Positions 1 through 6,819 of a DNA stretch of 6,819 nt are shown here, in pieces. Within the stretch, counting starts at the first letter, position 1, and every line of letters begins with the position of its first letter. A model generated the notes under the pieces. It was not told the DNA's origin. It saw only the letters and a list, made by a program, of their open reading frames with translations, and searched no databases. A program made the position numbers and the translations under genes. Origin of the DNA: Sphingomonas sp. (GTDB lineage Bacteria > Pseudomonadota > Alphaproteobacteria > Sphingomonadales > Sphingomonadaceae); assembly GCA_013812805.1 (NCBI GenBank), contig JACCSV010000316.1, forward strand, positions 1 to 6,819, written 5' to 3'.

Positions 1-2032
<2,032 letters not shown>

Positions 2033-2041
2033 GGCCGTGGG

Positions 2042-2049
2042 CCTTACCT
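2042..2049 (-). promoter_or_regulatory. Probable ribosome binding site of maeB
   Basis: On the minus strand this reads AGGTAAGG, ending nine bases before the maeB ATG. It is a partial match to the Shine-Dalgarno consensus at an acceptable distance and supports the chosen start. It lies just outside the hairpin repeat. Confidence 0.45.
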
Positions 2050-2058
2050 GAACCATCA

Positions 2059-2076
2059 CCCCCGCGAAAGCGGGGG
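2059..2076 (+). repeat. Hairpin 1 of the twin repeat
   Basis: Perfect 7-bp GC-only stem closing a GAAA (GNRA-type) tetraloop when read on the plus strand. It lies 27 bases or more upstream of the maeB start codon. Any maeB transcript starting above position 2076 on this map would carry the complementary hairpin in its leader. Confidence 0.85.
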
Positions 2077-2099
2077 CACAGACCTGGCGATTTGCTGGG

Positions 2100-2117
2100 T
2101 TCCCGCTTTCGCGGGAA
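2100..2117 (-). repeat. Hairpin 2 of the twin repeat
   Basis: Perfect 7-bp stem with two A-T outer pairs. The loop is GAAA on the minus strand and TTTC on the plus strand. It lies 35-52 bases upstream of the mutS start codon. It would be in the mutS mRNA leader if transcription starts before position 2100. Confidence 0.85.
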
Positions 2118-2151
2118 TGACGAGGGCAGAGTTTCCCGCTACCTCAGTCCG

Positions 2152-4752
2152 ATGGCCCGAGCCGACGCCCAGACCCCGATGATGGCGCAATATCACCGCC
2201 TCAAGGCGGAAGCCGGCGATGCCTTGCTGTTCTACCGGATGGGCGATTTCTTCGAGCTGTTCTTCGACGATGCCAAGGTGGCGGCGGCCTGCCTCGACAT
2301 CGCGCTGACGAAACGCGGCGAGAGCGGCGGCGAGGCGATCCCGATGTGCGGCGTGCCGGTGCATTCCGCCGATTCCTACCTGGCGCGGCTGATCAAGGGC
2401 GGCAATCGCGTCGCCATCGCCGAGCAGATCGAAAGCCCGGCAGAGGCGAGGCGGGCGCGGGGCTCGAAGGCGTTGGTCGAGCGGGCGATTGTCCGGCTCG
2501 TCACGCCCGGAACGCTGACCGAGGAGACCTTGCTCGATTCGGGCGCGGCCAACTGGCTGGCGGCGATCGGCCGGGCGGGGGAGGATTGGGCGATCGCCGC
2601 TGCGGACATCTCCACCGGCCGGTTCGAGCTGGTCGCCTGCGGCCCCGGCGAGCTAGCGTCGGAGCTTGCCCGCCTGTCGCCCGCCGAGACGCTGGCCGAG
2701 GGCAAGGTTCCCGGAGTGACGACGCGAGCGGGCAGCGGCGGGTTCGACAGCGCCGCCGGGGAACGGGCGCTCAAGCGGAAATTCGGGCTCGCGACGCTCG
2801 ACGGGATCGGCGCTCCATCACGCGCCGAACTCGCCGCGGCCGGTGGATTGCTGGCTTATCTCGACGCGACCCAGAAGGGCGCCGGTATCCTGCTCGACGC
2901 CCCAAGGCGGATCGCCCGCTCGGCCTACATGCAGATCGATGCGGCGACTCGCGAGAGCCTTGAGCTGACGCGCTCGGCGTCCGGTGGCGTCGCGGGTAGC
3001 CTGCTCGGCGAGATCGACCGCTGTGTCACCGCCTGTGGGCGCCGGCTGATCGCCGCCGATCTTTCGGCGCCGCTGACCGAGAAGGCGGAAATCGACGCCC
3101 GGCTCCAGCTCGTGTCGTGGTGTTTCGGCGACCAGCTGCGGCGCGAGCGGACTCGCTTGGCGCTCAAGGCGTTGCCCGACGTCGCCCGCGCCCTCGCCCG
3201 GCTGACGGCGGGGCGAGGCGGGCCGCGCGACCTTGCCCAGCTGCGCGATGGGCTCGCCGCAGCCGATGCGCTGCGCGGCGAGCTCGAGCGGGAGCCGGAC
3301 CGGCCGCCGCTGCTGGTAAGCCTACTGCCACGCCTCGGCGGGCACGATGCGCTGGTCGGCAAGCTCGGCGTGGCGCTGGTCGACTCGCCGCCGCTCGACG
3401 CCGCCAAGGGCGGCTACGTCCGAGAAGGCTACGATGGCGCGCTCGATACGCTACGCTCCGCCTCGTCGGACGGGCGCCGCGCGATTGCGGCGCTGGAAGC
3501 GCGCTACCGCGATGCCACCGGCGTGTCCTCGCTCAAGATCCGGCACAATGCGGTTCTCGGTTACCATATCGAAGTCGCGGCGCGACACGCCGACGCGCTG
3601 ATGGCGCCGGACAGCGGCTTCACCCATCGCCAGACGCTGGCCGGAGTCGTGCGCTTCAATTCGCCCGAGCTTCACGAGGAAGCGTCGCGGGTGGTCGAGG
3701 CCGGCGGCCATGCGCTGTCTGCCGAGGCCGCGCACCTGGAAGAGCTGACAGCGCTGGCGGTCACGCAAAGCCCGGCGATCCTCGCCACCGCCGACGCACT
3801 GGCGCGGATCGATGTCGCAGCCGCCCACGCCCAGCGCGCCGCGGAAGGCGGTTGGGTGCGGCCGACGCTGACCGACCAGCCGTGCCTCGAAATCGAGGCA
3901 GGGCGGCATCCGGTCGTCGAAAGCGCCCTTCGCCAGTCGGGCGAGCGGTTCGTCGCCAATGATGTCGAACTCGGCCCGCATGACCGGCTGTGGCTGATCA
4001 CCGGCCCCAACATGGGCGGCAAGTCGACCTTCCTGCGCCAGGCGGCGCTGGTCGCAGTGCTGGCGCAGAGCGGCGCGTTCGTCCCCGCCGCACGCGCGAA
4101 AATCGGCATCGTCGATCGATTGTTCAGCCGCGTCGGAGCCGCCGACAATCTGGCGCGCGGCCGCTCGACCTTCATGGTCGAAATGGTCGAAACCGCGGCG
4201 ATCCTTGCTCAGGCAAGCCCGCAGAGCCTCGTCATCCTCGACGAGATCGGCCGCGGCACCTCGACCTACGATGGCCTGGCGATCGCCTGGGCGGTGGTCG
4301 AGGCGATGCACGACCAGGTCAGTTGCCGAACCCTGTTCGCGACCCATTACCATGAGCTCACCCGCCTTGCCGGGCGGCTGGAGGCGCTGTCGCTGCACCA
4401 CGTCCGCGCGCGCGAATGGAAGGGCGACCTGGTGCTGCTGCACGAAGTCGCCGGCGGCGCCGCCGACCGAAGCTACGGAATCGCCGTCGCCAAGCTCGCG
4501 GGGCTTCCCCCAGGGGTGGTCGGGCGAGCCAAAGCGGTGCTCGCCAAGCTCGAAGCCGGGCGCGACGCTACCGGTGGCATCGCCGCCGGGCTCGACGATC
4601 TGCCGCTGTTCGCCGCGGCGGTCGAGGAAAACGCTCCCGATCCGCTCGGCGAGGCGGTGGCCGCGGTCGAGCCCGATGGGCTGAGCCCGCGTGAGGCGCT
4701 GGAAGCGCTGTACCGGATCAAGCATTTGTGGGCCGAGCGGGGGTCGTCATGA
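2152..4752 (+). CDS. mutS: DNA mismatch repair protein MutS
   Basis: Mismatch-recognition ATPase that binds mispairs and small loops as a dimer and recruits MutL. The 866 residues are close to the E. coli length (853). Domains: mismatch-binding domain I, about 9-120, with GDFFELF (F33 stacks on the mismatch, E35 contacts it); connector, about 120-270; core/lever and clamp, about 270-570; ATPase, about 570-800, with Walker A GPNMGGKS (618-625, K624), STFMVEM, Walker B VILDEIGRGTSTYDG (D697, E698) and ATHYHEL (H732). DLPLF at 816-820 resembles a beta-clamp-binding motif. The C-terminal tail from about 833 (DGLSPREALEALYRIKHLW) matches the oligomerisation helices. Start: the same frame is open to an ATG at 2092, but that extension is only translated repeat DNA. 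The ATG at 2152 gives MARADAQTPMMAQY, aligning with the E. coli N-terminus (AHTPMMQQY). No good Shine-Dalgarno sequence precedes it; ATGs at 2179 and 2182 are less likely alternatives. The stop overlaps the glnD start. Confidence 0.97.
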   Translation: MARADAQTPMMAQYHRLKAEAGDALLFYRMGDFFELFFDDAKVAAACLDIALTKRGESGGEAIPMCGVPVHSADSYLARLIKGGNRVAIAEQIESPAEARRARGSKALVERAIVRLVTPGTLTEETLLDSGAANWLAAIGRAGEDWAIAAADISTGRFELVACGPGELASELARLSPAETLAEGKVPGVTTRAGSGGFDSAAGERALKRKFGLATLDGIGAPSRAELAAAGGLLAYLDATQKGAGILLDAPRRIARSAYMQIDAATRESLELTRSASGGVAGSLLGEIDRCVTACGRRLIAADLSAPLTEKAEIDARLQLVSWCFGDQLRRERTRLALKALPDVARALARLTAGRGGPRDLAQLRDGLAAADALRGELEREPDRPPLLVSLLPRLGGHDALVGKLGVALVDSPPLDAAKGGYVREGYDGALDTLRSASSDGRRAIAALEARYRDATGVSSLKIRHNAVLGYHIEVAARHADALMAPDSGFTHRQTLAGVVRFNSPELHEEASRVVEAGGHALSAEAAHLEELTALAVTQSPAILATADALARIDVAAAHAQRAAEGGWVRPTLTDQPCLEIEAGRHPVVESALRQSGERFVANDVELGPHDRLWLITGPNMGGKSTFLRQAALVAVLAQSGAFVPAARAKIGIVDRLFSRVGAADNLARGRSTFMVEMVETAAILAQASPQSLVILDEIGRGTSTYDGLAIAWAVVEAMHDQVSCRTLFATHYHELTRLAGRLEALSLHHVRAREWKGDLVLLHEVAGGAADRSYGIAVAKLAGLPPGVVGRAKAVLAKLEAGRDATGGIAAGLDDLPLFAAAVEENAPDPLGEAVAAVEPDGLSPREALEALYRIKHLWAERGSS
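4735..4752 (+). promoter_or_regulatory. mutS-glnD ATGA stop/start overlap with G-rich ribosome binding site
   Basis: The glnD ATG (4749-4751) overlaps the mutS TGA (4750-4752) by two bases. A purine-rich stretch GAGCGGGGG (4735-4743) inside the last mutS codons ends five bases before the ATG and can serve as a weak ribosome binding site. The arrangement implies one mRNA and reinitiation-type translational coupling; no separate glnD promoter is evident. Confidence 0.7.
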
Positions 4753-6819
4753 ACGCGCCGTTCGACCCGATCGACAATCGTCGAGCGATCATCGACCCGC
4801 GCAGGATCGCCGAGTGCATGCAGTCGGGAAACGCGAGCGAGGGGCTGCGCGAGGCGCTGGAGCAGGGACGCGAGGAAATTGCCGGGCGCCTGCGCGCGCG
4901 CCCGGAGCGCGGCCGGGCGGCGGCGCGAGCCACGGCTTATCTGCACACCCAGCTGGTGCGCCTCGCCTACGAGCATGTGACCGGCGACGCGCCGCCCGAG
5001 CTTGCGATCGTCGGCATGGGCGGAACCGGCCGCGGCGAGATGGCGCCGTTCAGCGACGTCGACTTGATGTTCCTGACCCGCGCCAAGCCCGCGAGCGATG
5101 TCGAGAAAACGGTCGAGGCCGTGCTGTACCTGCTGTGGGACCTCAAGCTGAAGGTCGGCCACTCGCTTCGCTCGGTTCCTGAGCTGATCAAGCTCGCAAA
5201 GTCGGACGCGACCATTCGCACCGCCTTTCTCGAAGCGCATTTGCTATGGGGCAGCGAGGATGTGTTCGACGAGGCGCGGCAGCGCTTTAAGGCGAAGATC
5301 GTCGCCAGCTCGGCCGCCGAATTCGTCGCAGCCAAGCTCGCCGAGCGCGATGAGCGCCACGTCCGGATGGGCGACAGCCGCTACGTCGTCGAGCCCAACA
5401 TTAAGGACGGCAAGGGCGGGCTTCGCGACCTGCACACGCTCTACTGGATCGGCAAATATGTTTACGACGTGCAAAGCCCCGCCGAGCTGGTCTCGGTCGG
5501 GTTGCTGAGCGCAGAGGAATTTAGCGCGTTCGAGCGCGCCGAGCGCTTTTTGTGGGCCGTGCGCTGCCACCTCCACCTCGAAGCCGGACGCGCCGAGGAG
5601 CGGCTCAGCTTCCAGTACCAGAAGCAGATCGCCGAGCGGATGCGCTACGCCGACCGGCCGGGCAAATCCGCCGTCGAGCGGTTCATGCATTTCTATTTCC
5701 TCAACGCCAAAACCGTCGGCGACTTGACGGGCGTCTTCCTGGCGCAGCTCGACGAACAGATGGGGCGCAGCGGCTTCCGTTTTGCGCTGCCGACGATCCG
5801 CCGCCGGCCCAAGCGCCTGTCCGGGTTCGTCCTGGAGCGCGGCCGGTTGACGATCCCCTCGGACGATTTCTTCGCGGGCAATCCGGCGCGGCTGCTGGAG
5901 ATGTTCGCGCTCGCCGCTCGCGAGCGGCTTGAGATCCACCCGACGGCGATGCGCGCTGCGACCCGCGATGCGCGGCTGATCAAAGTCAAGGTGCGCAAGG
6001 ACCCGCGCGCCAACGCCTTGTTCCTGGACGTGCTGACCAACCTCAATTCGCCCGACGTGGTGCTGCGCTGGATGAACGAGGCCGGCGTGTTCGGCCGCTT
6101 CATCCCTGACTTTGGCCGAGTCGTCGCGCAGATGCAGTTCGACATGTACCACCACTACACGGTCGACGAGCATGCGATCCGGGCGATCGGCCTGCTAGCG
6201 GCAATCGAGCGGGGCGAGCTTGCCGAGGATCACCCGCTGTCCACGGCCTTGTTCAAACAGATCGCCTCGCGGCGAGTGTTGTACGTAGCGGTGCTGCTCC
6301 ACGACATCGCCAAGGGTCGAAGCGGCGACCACAGTGTGCTCGGCGAGCAGGTCGCGCTCGACCTGTGCCCGCGGCTGGGGCTCGACCAGGCGGAAACGGA
6401 GACCGTCGCCTGGCTGGTACGCTATCACCTGCTGATGTCGGCGACCGCGTTCAAGCGCGATCTCGCCGACCCCAAGACGATTGAGGATTTCGTCCGCCGG
6501 GTGCAAAGCCCGGAGCGGCTACGGTTGCTGCTGATGCTGACGGTCGTCGACATCCGCGCCGTCGGCCCCGGTGTATGGAATGACTGGAAGCGGCTGCTGC
6601 TTCGAACCCTGTTCGACGCTGCCGAGGAAAAGCTGCGGTTGGGCCACAAGCAGCGGGGCCGGAGCGAGATCGTCGCCGAGCGCCAGCTGACCCTCGCCGC
6701 CAGCCTCGGCTGGAACGCCAAGGCGGCGCGCGCCAGTGCGCGGCGCCTGCCGGACAGCTATTGGCTGGCGGAGCCGCTGGATGTGCAGATTTCCAACGCT
6801 CGGCAGATCGCCACCGCCG
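4749..6819 (+). CDS. glnD: Bifunctional PII uridylyltransferase / uridylyl-removing enzyme GlnD, 3' end missing
   Basis: Cytoplasmic nitrogen sensor: when glutamine is low it adds UMP to PII proteins (GlnB/GlnK), and when glutamine is high it removes it, thereby setting glutamine synthetase and NtrC activity. 690 full codons are present from MNAPFDPIDNRR; the family usually has about 900 residues. The nucleotidyltransferase motif GGTGRGEMAPFSDVDL spans residues 91-106, with metal ligands D103 and D105. EPNIKDGKGGLRDLHTLYWI, the conserved stretch after the transferase core, follows. The uridylyl-removing HD domain shows HHYTVDEH (468-475), LLHDIAKG (H518, D519), GDHS (D527, H528), RYH (H560) and the signature DIRAVGPGVWNDWK. 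The two C-terminal glutamine-binding ACT domains would begin just past the window edge and cannot be judged. One small departure from E. coli is T93, where that enzyme has Tyr (GGYGRGE). The start is set by the ATGA overlap with mutS. Confidence 0.96.
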   Translation, partial: MNAPFDPIDNRRAIIDPRRIAECMQSGNASEGLREALEQGREEIAGRLRARPERGRAAARATAYLHTQLVRLAYEHVTGDAPPELAIVGMGGTGRGEMAPFSDVDLMFLTRAKPASDVEKTVEAVLYLLWDLKLKVGHSLRSVPELIKLAKSDATIRTAFLEAHLLWGSEDVFDEARQRFKAKIVASSAAEFVAAKLAERDERHVRMGDSRYVVEPNIKDGKGGLRDLHTLYWIGKYVYDVQSPAELVSVGLLSAEEFSAFERAERFLWAVRCHLHLEAGRAEERLSFQYQKQIAERMRYADRPGKSAVERFMHFYFLNAKTVGDLTGVFLAQLDEQMGRSGFRFALPTIRRRPKRLSGFVLERGRLTIPSDDFFAGNPARLLEMFALAARERLEIHPTAMRAATRDARLIKVKVRKDPRANALFLDVLTNLNSPDVVLRWMNEAGVFGRFIPDFGRVVAQMQFDMYHHYTVDEHAIRAIGLLAAIERGELAEDHPLSTALFKQIASRRVLYVAVLLHDIAKGRSGDHSVLGEQVALDLCPRLGLDQAETETVAWLVRYHLLMSATAFKRDLADPKTIEDFVRRVQSPERLRLLLMLTVVDIRAVGPGVWNDWKRLLLRTLFDAAEEKLRLGHKQRGRSEIVAERQLTLAASLGWNAKAARASARRLPDSYWLAEPLDVQISNARQIATA

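Larger units (their letters stand above)
2054..2122. repeat. Twin-hairpin inverted repeat (REP-like dispersed palindrome)
   Basis: Two 28-base arms (2054-2081, and the reverse complement of 2095-2122) are 22/28 identical and separated by 13 bases. Each arm contains a perfect 7-bp stem with a four-base loop: 2059-2076 (CCCCCGC, loop GAAA, GCGGGGG) and 2100-2117 (TTCCCGC, loop TTTC, GCGGGAA). The second hairpin read on the minus strand also has a GAAA loop, so the two units are in opposite orientation. The two outer base pairs are C-G in one arm and T-A in the other, so the differences preserve both stems. The core and the flanking GGAATGACG match a dispersed intergenic palindrome that I recognise from sphingomonads and other proteobacteria, whose spurious translations (VPAFAGMT, PAKAGTQ) are familiar annotation artefacts. 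There is no T-run, so it is not an evident intrinsic terminator. Family assignment is from memory. Confidence 0.85.

Noticed and set aside
2059..2117. The hairpins as an intrinsic transcription terminator
   Set aside because: Neither stem is followed by a T-run on either strand, and both flanking genes start here rather than end.
2054..2122. CRISPR-like repeat pair
   Set aside because: There are only two units, in inverted orientation, each internally palindromic and with a 13-base gap. This is not a direct-repeat array.
2117..2145. Possible mutS promoter with -35 ATGACG (2117-2122) at the repeat edge and -10 TACCTC (2140-2145)
   Set aside because: Spacing is 17, but the -10 matches only two of six consensus positions; too weak to annotate without a mapped start.
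3117..3962. 281-codon plus-strand frame inside mutS, very rich in Arg and Ala
   Set aside because: Out-of-frame reading of mutS; the Arg/Ala/Gly-rich composition is the usual frame-shifted signature of GC-rich genes.
3451..4725. 424-codon minus-strand open frame opposite mutS
   Set aside because: Long antisense frames are expected at this GC content. The plus-strand MutS motifs are intact throughout, and the antisense product resembles no known protein.
4473..5240. 255-codon minus-strand open frame spanning the mutS-glnD junction
   Set aside because: It crosses two real coding regions and has no recognisable motif.
5244..6173. 309-codon minus-strand open frame opposite glnD
   Set aside because: Antisense shadow of GlnD, with composition typical of GC-driven open frames.

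Overview
The window looks like chromosomal DNA from a GC-rich alphaproteobacterium, most likely a sphingomonad (order Sphingomonadales). Three things suggest this: the base composition and codon use, the maeB / mutS-glnD gene order, and a dispersed palindrome of the CCCGCGAAAGCGGG type that is frequent in sphingomonad genomes. The assignment to order is inference from recalled patterns, with no database comparison.

Layout: positions 1-2032 hold, on the minus strand, most of a MaeB-type malic enzyme with a C-terminal phosphotransacetylase-like domain; its 3' end lies off the left edge. Positions 2033-2151 are a 119-base divergent intergenic region, more than half of it occupied by a twin-hairpin inverted repeat (2054-2122). 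Positions 2152-4752 hold, on the plus strand, a complete mutS (866 residues). Its stop codon overlaps the glnD start in an ATGA, and glnD (plus strand from 4749) runs off the right edge after 690 codons, before its expected C-terminal ACT domains.

The genes serve different jobs: malate to pyruvate carbon flux (MaeB), DNA mismatch recognition (MutS) and nitrogen-status signalling through PII uridylylation (GlnD). mutS and glnD appear to be co-transcribed and translationally coupled; maeB is divergent. All three proteins keep the catalytic motifs visible in the window and show no frameshift. No RNA gene, CRISPR array, insertion sequence or unknown protein-coding gene is supported.

This is mainly a conserved housekeeping region. 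The part most worth a second look is the repeat between the two divergent genes. Its two hairpins differ by paired, stem-preserving substitutions, and it leaves only 21 and 29 bases on either side for the control of two genes.
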